A stretch of DNA of 33,245 nt from Planctomycetota bacterium (GCA_026693065.1 JAPLNA010000159.1:1-33245); one strand, 5' to 3'; counted from the first letter of the stretch, positions 17,724-25,843 are shown. The notes: generated by a model not told the origin, from the letters alone. Numbers and translations are program-made.

Positions 17724-17752
17724 ATCATACGCCCAATTGACATTCGTGGCAA
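17724..17752 (-). promoter_or_regulatory. Sigma-70-like promoter of the toxin-antitoxin pair
   Basis: On the minus strand TTGCCA (17747-17752) is separated by exactly 17 bases from TATGAT (17724-17729). Six bases separate the -10 box from the toxin GTG (17717), so the expected transcription start falls on or beside the start codon. Confidence 0.6.
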
Positions 17753-17836
17753 TCCCATTTTGCACATTGACTCGTACCCCCCGCACCCTCTGGGGTGGCC
17801 ACAAATCGTCCCCGGTCAGCAGACAGCGGGGCCGAT

Positions 17837-18076
17837 TGTGGTGCGGGCATCTTGCCTGCATCCCAAGTCTGGCGGCGGGAGCAGAGAGACGACCACGCCA
17901 GAACCCGGGAGACGGGGAGAACCGGCGGCGGTTCCCCCCGAACCCCCCATCCCCGGCCCACACACGCCAGACAACGGTGCGCCCGATCTGCCCATGACTT
18001 CCCCTTCCGGTTCTGTTGGGGGGCGCGTGGGCCGGGCAGAGGGGTTCGGGGAGAGCGACCGCACGCTCTCCCCGGG
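17837..18076. repeat. Hairpin-bounded inverted element, copy A
   Basis: The core 17914-18073 has two inverted half-sites. The left one is a stem-loop (17914-17924/17929-17939, one A·C mismatch) followed by AACCCCCCATCCCCGGCCCA. The right one is the reverse: a core with CGTGGGCCGGGCAGAGGGG, then a perfect 10-bp hairpin (18048-18057/18064-18073). The shared flank from 17837 (TGTGGTGCGGGCAT) also occurs in copy B. Related copies are at 20108-20349 and, inverted, at 31501-31656. Confidence 0.8.
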
Positions 18077-18094
18077 GTTTCGCTGGCGAGGATG

Positions 18095-18210
18095 AATTCG
18101 GGGGACGGCGGGCCAAGGGCCAAGTTTCGTGCGGGAGGGCGCGGGGGTAGGAGCACGAGGGGAAAGAGTCCCCCCGCGGTGCGGGGGGCTTGTCGATCGC
18201 GGTCGGGGTT
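18095..18210 (+). repeat. CTTGTCG hairpin module, copy A
   Basis: The module starts AATTCGGGGGACG and contains a hairpin CCCCCCGC/GCGGGGGG (18170-18177/18181-18188, loop GGT) followed by CTTGTCGATCGCGG. Copy B at 19995-20101 matches it along its length with a few gaps. The hairpin and CTTGTCG also form both arms of the inverted pair at 4012-4111. Confidence 0.8.
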
Positions 18211-18333
18211 GCCCGCACCACAAGGGCGGCGGGAACGCTCTGGCATGACCGAGGGAGCGTTCGTGGGAGATTCCCGCTTGATCGGCGGGCGGGGGCGGCT
18301 TAGGATCGGGGCGGCCTACAACAGGAGCAACAC

Positions 18334-19392
18334 ATGATACGGCTGGCGATTATCGGCACGGGCGGGATGGCGAATGGACACGCGGACAATTTCAGCAAGA
18401 TGAAAGGGGTAAGGCTGACGGCGTGCTGCGATATTGTCGAGGGGAAGGCCCGGGAGTTTGCGGCCAAGTGGAAGATACCGGCGGTGTATGGGGATTTCAG
18501 GAAGATGCTGGCGCGGGAGACGCTGGACGCGGTGAGCGTGGTGACGACGGATGCGGCGCATGCGGCGGCGTCGATCGCCGCGGCGAAGAGGGGGCTGCAC
18601 GTGATGTGCGAGAAGCCGCTGGCGACCAGCGTGGCGGAGGCCCGGCGGATGCTGGCGGCGGTGCGGAAGGCCGGCGTGATCAACATGGTGAACTTTTCGT
18701 ACCGGAATTCCTGCGGCCTGCAGGCGGCGGCGAAGGTGGTGGCCGCGGGGGGCATCGGAAGGGTGATTCACGTCGAGTCGAGCTACCTGCAGAGCTGGCT
18801 GGTCTCGCGGGTGTGGGGCGACTGGCGGAAGAACCCGGCCCTGCTGTGGCGGCTCTCGAGCCGGCACGGGAGCCTGGGCACGCTGGGCGACATCGGCTGC
18901 CACATTCTGGACATGACGGCCTTTCTGGGCGGCGAGATCGACCGGATCGCCTGCCAACTGAAGACCTTCGACAAGGGCGTCAGGGGCAACCGCCTGGGCG
19001 AGTACGTCTTCGACGCCAACGACAGTTTCGCCGCCACGCTGGGGTTCGCCGGCGGCGGGCTGGGGGCGATTCATTCCAGCCGCTGGGCGTGCGGGCACCT
19101 CAACAGCCTCCGCGCGCGGGTGTACGGCGACAAGGGCGGGATCGAGGTGGACCTGGACCGGGATGGGAGCGGGTATCGGATCTGCACCGGCCGCGAGGCC
19201 GTCGAAAAGGGCCTGTGGAAAGAAGTCAAATGCCCCCCCACGCCCAACAACTACCAGCGGTTCATCCGTGCGATCCGCACCGGCCGGCCCGACCCGAGCG
19301 ATTTCGCCAACGGCTTGAAGGTGCAGACGTACCTGGCCTCCTGCGTGGCCTCCGACCGCCTGGGCAAGCCCGTGCGCGTGGGGGCACCATAA
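18334..19392 (+). CDS. Gfo/Idh/MocA family oxidoreductase
   Basis: This 352-residue NAD(P)-dependent dehydrogenase starts with a Rossmann fold (MIRLAIIGTGGMANGHADNF, glycine motif GTGGMA). The family CEKPLATS motif is at about residues 92-99, and the second half contains GTLGDIGCHILDMTAFL, where the His and Asp near the substrate site are expected. These enzymes oxidise or reduce sugars and cyclitols; the substrate cannot be read from sequence. CAGGAG lies 7 bases before the ATG. No signal peptide is present, unlike many planctomycete relatives. The next gene starts 11 bp after its stop. Confidence 0.93.
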   Translation: MIRLAIIGTGGMANGHADNFSKMKGVRLTACCDIVEGKAREFAAKWKIPAVYGDFRKMLARETLDAVSVVTTDAAHAAASIAAAKRGLHVMCEKPLATSVAEARRMLAAVRKAGVINMVNFSYRNSCGLQAAAKVVAAGGIGRVIHVESSYLQSWLVSRVWGDWRKNPALLWRLSSRHGSLGTLGDIGCHILDMTAFLGGEIDRIACQLKTFDKGVRGNRLGEYVFDANDSFAATLGFAGGGLGAIHSSRWACGHLNSLRARVYGDKGGIEVDLDRDGSGYRICTGREAVEKGLWKEVKCPPTPNNYQRFIRAIRTGRPDPSDFANGLKVQTYLASCVASDRLGKPVRVGAP

Positions 19393-19403
19393 GGAGTGCC
19401 TTA

Positions 19404-19991
19404 ATGAATCTATTGATCTGTGATGGACCTGCATACCCTGGAGGTAACCCTCGCTACCGAGGCACGTACCGCGCAGTGCCATCGTATTGTGACAACCTTC
19501 CGCCGGATCATGAGATCAACAGAATGTTCATGTGGTATCTTGAAGAAGGTGGCGAATCGGGGGTTGTACGGGATCTCTCGAAGGCATGCCGTTTTGCCGA
19601 TTCATGGAACACTCACCTTGGCCAACGTGCTTTCGAGGTCATCGAAGTTACGGAAGGCGAAGCTCCAGCCGAAACCACAGGCGAGTTCCTTGGCTTTGAC
19701 TTATCGGCAGGCTATGGGTTCTCTCTACTTGGTGCGGGTGGCCTCATGGAACGAGGGCGGCAGGCGCTTCAGGAACCCGTGGGTAGCATAGACGAACTGA
19801 TGACCAAGCATTTTGGTCCCTTGGTCAACCATAACGGACTATTCGCAGTATATGAGAGCGCCGCCTTCTGCTTGCGTGTGATGGCCGCTCTTCAACGAAT
19901 TCACCCCGGTCTGTTTGAGTCTGGTGATCTTTCAGACTTCGAAGTTGTGGGAATCCACATTGCTTGGCCGCGAACACCGGGCACAGTTTGA
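19404..19991 (+). CDS. Hypothetical 195-residue protein
   Basis: The protein starts MNLLICDGPAYPGG and looks globular and acidic, with scattered aromatic residues. Notable stretches are GEFLGFDLSAGYGFSLLG and IDELMTKHFGPLVNHNGLF. I recognise no family. AAGGAG spans the end of the preceding stop codon and lies 7 bases upstream of the ATG, so translation may be coupled to the oxidoreductase. Its codon use, however, is markedly less GC-rich than that gene (many TTT, CAT, GAA, ATT codons), which suggests a separate, transferred origin. Soluble single-domain proteins of this kind are often immunity or effector partners, but nothing here proves it. Confidence 0.7.
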   Translation: MNLLICDGPAYPGGNPRYRGTYRAVPSYCDNLPPDHEINRMFMWYLEEGGESGVVRDLSKACRFADSWNTHLGQRAFEVIEVTEGEAPAETTGEFLGFDLSAGYGFSLLGAGGLMERGRQALQEPVGSIDELMTKHFGPLVNHNGLFAVYESAAFCLRVMAALQRIHPGLFESGDLSDFEVVGIHIAWPRTPGTV

Positions 19992-19994
19992 TCT

Positions 19995-20101
19995 AATTCG
20001 GGGGACGCCATACCGCTTTTTGTGCGGGACGGCGCGGAGGTACGAGCAGGGGAAAAACGTCCCCCCGCCGTGCGGGGGGCTTGTCGATCGCGGCCGGGGT
20101 T
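19995..20101 (+). repeat. CTTGTCG hairpin module, copy B
   Basis: It starts AATTCGGGGGACG and carries the hairpin CCCCCCGC/GCGGGGGG (20061-20068/20072-20079, loop CGT), then CTTGTCGATCGCGG. The stem is conserved relative to copy A while the loop differs. It begins four bases after the stop of the preceding gene. Confidence 0.8.
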
Positions 20102-20107
20102 TCTTGT

Positions 20108-20349
20108 TGTGGTGCGGGCATCCTCCCTGCATCCTGAGTCTGGGGGCGTGAGCAGAGAGACCCCCGTCGCCACCCCCGGGAGACGGGGAGAACCGGCGGC
20201 GGTTCCCCCCGGACCCCCCATCCCCGGCCCACACACAGGCCAGAACAACGGCATGGCCGATCTGCCCACGACGTCCCCTTCCGGTTCCGTTGGGGGGGTG
20301 TGGGCCGGGCAGAGGGGTGCGGGGAGAGCGACCGCACGCTCTCCCCGGG
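20108..20349. repeat. Hairpin-bounded inverted element, copy B
   Basis: The core 20185-20346 repeats copy A with the same left stem-loop, the CCCCGGCCCACACA core, the inverse core and the same 10-bp right hairpin (20321-20330/20337-20346). Differences cluster in the middle between half-sites. The flank from 20108 is also shared. Confidence 0.8.
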
Positions 20350-20412
20350 CATCTGACGCTGGCAGCGAAGGCTTTCGATCTGTCCAACCGCCTGTGGGGA
20401 CGTTCCGCGTTG

Positions 20413-21873
20413 TCAGTGAAGTGACATCTCCCAGGCGCGGAGGGCCGTGAGGTCGGCGTGGGCGTGGCGGAGGGCGAAGCCGACCCGGCCGGGGCCGGGA
20501 GTGTAGAAGAAGGTTTGCGCGAGGCGGTCGTCGAGGTAGAACTCGAAGAGGCCCGAGCGGGAGAGGAGGCGGAAGGAGTGGTCGCGACCGGGGGCCAGGG
20601 CGGTGAGGGTGGCCGAGTGTGGCGGGCCGGAGGCGTCCATCAGGGCGAAAGTTCCGCCGTCGGCGTTCAGCCGGCCGATCTGGGTCTGAGAATCTGCGGG
20701 TGAGCCGAGGCCGATGAGGGCGAGCATGGCGTGGCCGTCGGGTTCGGCGAGGGCGAAGCCGGCCGCGGGAGTTTGTTCCACGCTGGCCGGGGTGTTGACT
20801 CCGGCGGCGCCAACGGCGGGGCGAGCGCGGAGAACGCCCTCGACGATAACGCCGCGGTCGGGGTTGAAACGCTCGTCGAGCCAGGTGACGGCGTATCCGT
20901 TGGCGGCGTCGAGGGCGAGGGAGGGTTTGCTGAGGGGGAGGGGCTGGCCTTTGAGGGCGTCGTTGCCGGGCCACCAGGTGAGGTGGAGGCTGCCGTCGGG
21001 GTCGAGGAGGGGCTTGCGGAGGGGCAGGAGCCAGGGGGCCAGGTTGCCGGGTGCGATGGAGGCGTAGTTGCTGATGAGCAGTTCGTCATGGCCGCGGCAC
21101 CAGACGGCCAGCCAGGAGATGTGGGTGTCGGAATTGCCGCACAGTCGCATGGGGCCCGGGGCGGGGCGGAACGGGCCGCGGGGGTCGTCGGCGACGAAGG
21201 TGAACATGCCGTAGGCCTTGAAACCCAGGTAGACGCCGCCGCCGATGAGGTAATAGCGGCCGCCGATGCGTTCGCAGCCGCCCCACTCGAGATCGACGGG
21301 GGGCGTGTCGCCCCACTCGACCTTGGCGGGCGGGAGGGGTTCCCACTGTCGCCCGTCGGCGGACTGCATCATGCCGACGCCGCGGGGGTCGCCGGGTTTG
21401 GCGATGGCGACGGGGTAGCCCCAGTAGCCGGCCGCGGGGTTTTCTCCCACGTTCTCCACCTTGGGCAACATATACATGTGGTCCCAGCGGTGGGGATCGG
21501 GGGGCAGGCCGTACCAGCGGGGGTCCGGGCGGGTGCTGTAGAGGTAGTTCCAGTGGCGAAGGTCGCTGGACTCGTAGAAGCGCAACATATCCTGGCCTTC
21601 GGGTCGGGCGACGCCGTGGTTCAGGATGAAGCGATCCCCGCAGCGGGCGACCATGCACTTGAAGACCTTGCAGTCGCGATCGCGTTCGAGCTCCTCGATG
21701 ACGACGGCCTCATCGTGCCAGTGGACGCCGTCGTCGGAGACGGCCAGGAGACAGTGCTTGGCCTCGAGGCCGTTGACGCCGTCGCGGTTGTACATCATGA
21801 AGGCGTAGTATCGCCCGTCGTGCCAGAGGATGGAGGGATCCCACATGGCGCCTTTGCCGGGGTGATAGATCAT
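20413..21873 (-). CDS. Five-bladed beta-propeller glycosidase-like protein (GH43/GH32 type)
   Basis: The 486-residue protein begins MIYHPGKGAMWDPSILWHDG, the typical DPS motif of furanosidase-like propellers, where Asp12 may be catalytic. Blade-like repeats follow, each with a [GD]-x-YY or YY-x-GG strand (GRYYAFMMY, GRYYLIGGGVYLG) and DDPRGPF. A C-terminal beta-sandwich from about residue 360 (FYLDDRLAQTFFYTPGPGRV) resembles the second domain of GH32/GH43 enzymes. No signal peptide is seen. The exact family and substrate are uncertain, as is the identity of the general acid. AAAGGAG lies 9 bases upstream of the ATG. A 120-bp gap separates it from the DUF2330 gene on the same strand. Confidence 0.8.
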   Translation of the reverse strand: MIYHPGKGAMWDPSILWHDGRYYAFMMYNRDGVNGLEAKHCLLAVSDDGVHWHDEAVVIEELERDRDCKVFKCMVARCGDRFILNHGVARPEGQDMLRFYESSDLRHWNYLYSTRPDPRWYGLPPDPHRWDHMYMLPKVENVGENPAAGYWGYPVAIAKPGDPRGVGMMQSADGRQWEPLPPAKVEWGDTPPVDLEWGGCERIGGRYYLIGGGVYLGFKAYGMFTFVADDPRGPFRPAPGPMRLCGNSDTHISWLAVWCRGHDELLISNYASIAPGNLAPWLLPLRKPLLDPDGSLHLTWWPGNDALKGQPLPLSKPSLALDAANGYAVTWLDERFNPDRGVIVEGVLRARPAVGAAGVNTPASVEQTPAAGFALAEPDGHAMLALIGLGSPADSQTQIGRLNADGGTFALMDASGPPHSATLTALAPGRDHSFRLLSRSGLFEFYLDDRLAQTFFYTPGPGRVGFALRHAHADLTALRAWEMSLH

Positions 21874-21993
21874 CGCCGGACTCCTTTGTGGTGCGGGTTA
21901 CGCGTGGTGAGGGTATGCCAAGTCGCGAAGCCGCCAGCGGCAAGGCCCGACAGTAGACTCCCGCGCCGGGAGATAAGCAAGGGGTTGGCCCGG

Positions 21994-23256
21994 TCAGATG
22001 ACGGTCAGGAGGGCCAGGCCCAGGGCGACCAGCAGGGCGGCGAGGGCCTTGGCGGCGCGGCGGCGACGAGGGGCCAGCCCGCCGGCGGCGCAGGCGGAGA
22101 GGGCGCCGGCGCCCAGGGCGGCGCCACCGGCCTGGGCGGGGGCGGGCGGGGAGAACCGGATCTGGTTGTGCACTTGCGGGGCTCTGGGCTTGGGCTCGAG
22201 TGAGATGTCCTCGACCATCTGCTCCCGGCGGACGCACGCCCGGAGGCGGGTGAGGGCCTGGCGCCCCCCGATCGAGGCCAGCAGGTTCGACTCGATCACG
22301 TCGTCGAACCGCCTGCCCATGGTGGCCGAGGCGCCGAACATCTGCCAGGGCTGGGCGAACTCGGTCACGAGCAGCCGCCCGGCCAGGCTGCGGGCCTTGC
22401 GGCGGAGCAGTTCCTCGTAATTCGTGCCGCTGGGGGAGAGCTTCTGTTCGGCGATGCCGCCGGCGGCGAGTTCCTCGCTCGTGCAGCCGGTCCAGCCGGC
22501 GGGGCCGAAGTAGCCGGCGCCGACGACGTACAGAACGATCTCGGTTTCCTCGGCGGCTGACAGGGAGGAGATGGCCAGCGGAAAGACGAGGCTGGAGCTT
22601 TTGTAGCGGTAGGTGATGGGGTGTGGGGCGAGGGTGGGGCGGTGGGCCTCCTCCGCCCGCACGCGGACGGCCAGCCAGTGCCACCCCTTGGCCACGTAGG
22701 GGGCGAAGGTTTTGGCGGCGCCCTCGGGGGGGCTGTAGTTGTGCTGGTCGAGCCAGAGCAGGAGGTCTTGGGGGCTCTGGGCGGCGAGGACCTGGAAGTC
22801 GAAGATGCCGGCCCGCCCGGCCTTTTCGACCTGCACGGCCAGGGGCATGCCGGTGCGTTCGAGGCCTCCGTCGCCCGACCAGGCAACGGTGCCGCAGCCG
22901 AACATGAATCCGCCGCCGTGCCCGATCCGTTCGACCTGCACGAACGTGGGAGCGGTCATCGCGTCCAGGCGGTCGAAGATCGCGTCGTCGGCCTTGGCGA
23001 CGTCGTCGGGCTCGCCGGGCACGGGCACGACCCAGCCGAGTTCCTTGGGGCCCGCGTTGAAATGCGTTCGCAGGACCACCTGCACGGTCTGCCCGTCGGT
23101 GGCCAGGATGGCCTCCTGCTTGGGCGAACTCACCAGCGATTTGGACTGCCCCACCTCGGTCGTTTTGACGGACACGAAGCACCCGTCGGCCCGCCCATGC
23201 CGGGGGGCCAGCAGCACGAGGGCGGCGGCCGCGAACCACCATGGCGTGGTCTTCAT
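21994..23256 (-). CDS. Exported DUF2330 protein
   Basis: This 420-residue protein has an N-terminal signal peptide (about 1-24, KTTPWWFAAAALVLLAPRHG then ADG) and a DUF2330-type body. Family-like stretches are LRTHFNAGPKELGWVVPVPG and a long mixed beta region. A C-terminal hydrophobic segment (about 400-420) is followed by nothing, as in tail-anchored or sorted surface proteins. The function of DUF2330 is unknown. It starts inside the end of the upstream lipoprotein gene (ATGA overlap at 23253-23256), so the two are translated together. The start is fixed by this overlap and by the signal peptide. Confidence 0.85.
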   Translation of the reverse strand: MKTTPWWFAAAALVLLAPRHGRADGCFVSVKTTEVGQSKSLVSSPKQEAILATDGQTVQVVLRTHFNAGPKELGWVVPVPGEPDDVAKADDAIFDRLDAMTAPTFVQVERIGHGGGFMFGCGTVAWSGDGGLERTGMPLAVQVEKAGRAGIFDFQVLAAQSPQDLLLWLDQHNYSPPEGAAKTFAPYVAKGWHWLAVRVRAEEAHRPTLAPHPITYRYKSSSLVFPLAISSLSAAEETEIVLYVVGAGYFGPAGWTGCTSEELAAGGIAEQKLSPSGTNYEELLRRKARSLAGRLLVTEFAQPWQMFGASATMGRRFDDVIESNLLASIGGRQALTRLRACVRREQMVEDISLEPKPRAPQVHNQIRFSPPAPAQAGGAALGAGALSACAAGGLAPRRRRAAKALAALLVALGLALLTVI

Positions 23257-23882
23257 CTCTGTGCCTCCACGAAGAACCCGTCGCTGTTGAACTGTCGCAG
23301 CAGTTCCTCGAAGTCTCTCGGGTCCTGCGGGGTGGCGACGATTCGCCCCGACAGCGTGTACCGCCCCGCGCCCGGCGGGGAGAGGGTCAGCGGGACGTTT
23401 TGCACGTCGAATCGCAGGCGGCGGTCGCCGGCCTTGACGGGCGGTGAGGTGAGGGTGCCCTCGAGCATCACGCGCCGGCCGGCCCCTTTGGCGTCGGGGG
23501 CGAGCAGCTCTTCGGGGACGATCAGTTGGAACCTGTAGAGGCACGTCGCCGCGCCCGCCGGGCGAAGAGGGGTGATCAGGAGGCTGCGGCCTGGTTGCGA
23601 GCTTTGCCAGCGATCGTAACCGAAGTACAGGTATCCTTCGTGATCCCGCGGGTGGTAGCTCTGGGCGGCTGCCCCGTAACCCGACTGGAGCGTATCCCAG
23701 CCGACGTCCTCGAATCCCAGGTCAATAGGCTTGTCCCCGTGGCCCCCGTCGGCCGGCGCGGGCGAGAGGCGAAGGACGGTCGGGCTGGGGGGCTTGTACT
23801 CGACCAGCCCGCACCCGCCGCATAACGTCACGACCATCGCCAACGCCAGTGCTCTCACGGCCGGTCTCCTTTGTGCGGACAT
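23253..23882 (-). CDS. Putative lipoprotein, partner of the DUF2330 protein
   Basis: The 209-residue protein has a basic start, a hydrophobic stretch (ALALAMVVTL) and a lipobox-like CGGC near residue 24. The lipobox is imperfect because a cysteine occupies the position where Leu is normal. The mature part is beta-rich and has no domain I can name; YLYFGYDRW and VMLEGTLTSPPVKAGDRRLR are typical stretches. It overlaps the DUF2330 start by four bases, so both probably act in the same envelope process. The upstream gap to the YkgJ-like gene is 132 bp. Confidence 0.78.
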   Translation of the reverse strand: MSAQRRPAVRALALAMVVTLCGGCGLVEYKPPSPTVLRLSPAPADGGHGDKPIDLGFEDVGWDTLQSGYGAAAQSYHPRDHEGYLYFGYDRWQSSQPGRSLLITPLRPAGAATCLYRFQLIVPEELLAPDAKGAGRRVMLEGTLTSPPVKAGDRRLRFDVQNVPLTLSPPGAGRYTLSGRIVATPQDPRDFEELLRQFNSDGFFVEAQR

Positions 23883-24014
23883 CCGACCCTTTGTATCCCG
23901 TTCACCAACCGTTGCGCAAAGAGTTTTCGCCGTCGCGAGGAATATGCTTTGCTGGCCTGACGTGAAGATACGGCCGACGAAATCCCCTCGCGTCAGTTTC
24001 GATACACCCCGGGG

Positions 24015-24422
24015 TTACTCGCGGTCGGTGGCCGGGGTCACCACCTCGTCGATGGGCTCGGGGGGGGTGCAGGGCAGAGGCGGACAGGAGGCGCCCTCTT
24101 TGAGGAACCGGAACCCGCAGACGGCGCCCGGGCGGACGGCCTGGACGTCCCTCAGGTCCGAGGCGGTCGTGGGGAACTGGCGGCAGGAGGGCATGCGATA
24201 GCGGTCGTAGCGTTTGCACAGGGCCAGCCCGTCGTCGTCGAAGTCCAGGGCCGCGCAGACCCACCCCAGTTGGCAGCACGTGCCGCAGCGCTTGCACTGG
24301 CCCTGGCGGAGTTCGTGCCGGCGGCGGATGAAGCCCGAAAACAGGGCGCCCATCACCGTCCGGCGGATTTTGCCCCACCAGAGCGAAAGCAACGTGCCAA
24401 AACCAACCTGTGGGAATTTCAT
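24015..24422 (-). CDS. YkgJ-like cysteine-cluster protein
   Basis: The 135-residue protein carries the cluster CKRCGTCCQLGWVCAALDF, then LCKRYDRYRMPSCRQFP and a final CGFRFLKEGASCPPLPC. This spacing is that of the YkgJ family, predicted zinc- or iron-chelating proteins of unknown role. A basic, hydrophobic N-terminus (about 1-30) precedes it. No Shine-Dalgarno site lies before the ATG at 24422. A second ATG at 24353 (MGALFSGF) has none either, so the start is uncertain. No clear operon partner exists. Confidence 0.85.
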   Translation of the reverse strand: MKFPQVGFGTLLSLWWGKIRRTVMGALFSGFIRRRHELRQGQCKRCGTCCQLGWVCAALDFDDDGLALCKRYDRYRMPSCRQFPTTASDLRDVQAVRPGAVCGFRFLKEGASCPPLPCTPPEPIDEVVTPATDRE

Positions 24423-24555
24423 GGCGGATTACTCTACCGCGCGGGCCGGGGGGACTCCAGCTTTTTTTTTGCCCCCGCCGCCGGTCAGGTCCTGGGGCGT
24501 TTGCCGCGTCCCGGGCGCGCCCGGGGCGCCCGGCGCAGGGCCGGGATCCCGATGG

Positions 24556-25731
24556 CTATCGGACTCGGGCCTTGGGCCTTCGTTTCAGCCCCACTAGCAT
24601 CGGGCCGCCGAAGAGGGCCAAAAGGGTGGCTGGCTCGGGGACGCTCGAAAGGGAAACCGTGCCGGTGCCCCCCCCGGCCATGCCGAAGTCATCCTTCAGC
24701 AGCCCGAAGTCTTCCGGGCCGATCTCGCCGTCGTCGTTGGCGTCGCCCAGGGTCCAGCTCTCATGCTGGCCGTGCACCAGGCCGTCGAGACCGAAGCCGT
24801 CCTTCAGGATGCCGAAGTCTTCGGGCCCGACCTCGCCGTCCATGTTGAAGTCCCCGTACAGGATGCCGTCGGGGGGCGGGGGCGGAGGTTCCCAAGGAGG
24901 CGGGTCGACGGGGGGCTCCGGGTCATACCATTGGGAGGCCGGGGTCTGAAAGAACGTGATCTCCTGGGTCATCGCATACTGAGCCCCCGCTACGACCGGC
25001 CCGCCCAGGCCATAGAGGGTCACGTAGAGTTTGTTGTCGGTCCCCCTGTCCTGGATCGACTGTTTGGCGCCGTATCCCAGCCCCTCGGAGAGGGTCGAGA
25101 GGATTCCCTCGCCGGCGACGGGGTCGTACTGGGCCACAGACGCCGCGTCAAACCTGAATTCGGTGAAATTGTCGAGTCGTGTCGAGAACACCGAAAGCAG
25201 GCCTCCGTTCTGATCGAAGGTCGCCACTTTGTTCAACCGGTTCTCGCGGCTGGCCAGGAAGCCGTAGCACTTGAAGACCGACAGGTTCGTGGCCAGGCCT
25301 GTCAGGACCACGCGTTCGGTGATCCCCGCCGAACTGATGGTCATCGTGGAGGTCAGGGCGAAGGCGTCAAGAATCACCGAGCTGCGAGACAACTGCACCA
25401 CGTCGCCGGAGTAGCTGGTGTCGTCCTGAATCGCACCGGAAACGCCGTCGACCGTGACCGTCGCGCCAACCAGAGTCTCCCCCCCGTGGTAGGACCCTGC
25501 CAAGAGACGATCCACCCCGTCTCCGAATTCAATCACCGTGCCCTGCGCACTGCCGATCGCCAGGCCGTCGCAGAACCGGTGCGATTTCCAGTCAATGCTC
25601 GATACGGTCCACGATCCGCCCCGGTCAAAGGAAACGGAGACGTCGCCGGCCTGGAGAGTCACCGTGGCGTTGACGGAAGCGGCGCACAACAGGAACAACG
25701 CTCCGACGCCGCCAAGGATTCCAGACCGCAT
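24556..25731 (-). CDS. Exported protein with dockerin-like loops and PEP-CTERM tail
   Basis: A signal peptide (about 1-22) is followed by a beta-rich body of about 260 residues without recognisable domain, then a Pro-rich linker. Two EF-hand-like loops come next (GDFNMDGEVGPED and GDANDDGEIGPED), each D-x-N-x-D-G-E-x-G-x-x-D, as in dockerin type I. The C-terminus is a PEP-CTERM signal: VPEPATLLALF, a hydrophobic stretch and KRRPKARVR. PEP-CTERM tails are recognised by exosortase-type systems and sort proteins to the surface. The loop-and-tail block is nearly the same as that of the next gene upstream. A TTGACG/TATACT promoter lies in the 136-bp gap. Confidence 0.88.
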   Translation of the reverse strand: MRSGILGGVGALFLLCAASVNATVTLQAGDVSVSFDRGGSWTVSSIDWKSHRFCDGLAIGSAQGTVIEFGDGVDRLLAGSYHGGETLVGATVTVDGVSGAIQDDTSYSGDVVQLSRSSVILDAFALTSTMTISSAGITERVVLTGLATNLSVFKCYGFLASRENRLNKVATFDQNGGLLSVFSTRLDNFTEFRFDAASVAQYDPVAGEGILSTLSEGLGYGAKQSIQDRGTDNKLYVTLYGLGGPVVAGAQYAMTQEITFFQTPASQWYDPEPPVDPPPWEPPPPPPDGILYGDFNMDGEVGPEDFGILKDGFGLDGLVHGQHESWTLGDANDDGEIGPEDFGLLKDDFGMAGGGTGTVSLSSVPEPATLLALFGGPMLVGLKRRPKARVR

Positions 25732-25815
25732 GTTTCAAGACCTCCACGGTTCACGGGTTCGGCGGGCTCGCCGCCAAGGCGTGGCCGACAGGTGGCTTCC
25801 GTTACCAAACTGTAG

Positions 25816-25843
25816 AGTATATCACGACTCGGCCACGCGTCAA
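25816..25843 (-). promoter_or_regulatory. Sigma-70-like promoter of the PEP-CTERM gene
   Basis: On the minus strand TTGACG (25838-25843) is followed after 16 bases by TATACT (25816-25821). It lies 85 bp upstream of the ATG at 25731 and after the stop of the serine-hydrolase gene, so the gene can be expressed on its own. Confidence 0.6.

Larger units (their letters stand above)
17718..18333. other. 616-bp intergenic region built of repeats
   Basis: It holds the toxin promoter, then a hairpin-bounded inverted element (17837-18076) and, after a short spacer, a CTTGTCG hairpin module (18095-18210). The last 120 bp lead to a CAGGAG ribosome binding site for the oxidoreductase at 18334. Frames open across the repeats are not genes: the same peptides recur at 20.1 kb in the other module order. 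Confidence 0.7.
19992..20412. other. 421-bp intergenic region built of repeats
   Basis: It separates two convergent genes and consists almost entirely of the CTTGTCG hairpin module (19995-20101) followed by the hairpin-bounded inverted element (20108-20349). The order is the reverse of that at 17.8-18.2 kb. The last 60 bp hold nothing recognisable. Confidence 0.7.

Noticed and set aside
17466-18246. Open frames with recurring peptides in repeat DNA (17.8-18.2, 20.0-20.4, 31.4-31.7 kb)
   Set aside because: Similar peptides recur only because the DNA repeats recur, in several frames and both strands, and the module order differs; no ribosome binding sites.
24462-24470. Nine T in a row, as in a terminator
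   Set aside because: No convincing stem lies immediately before it and no plus-strand gene ends there; on the minus strand it is a run of A.
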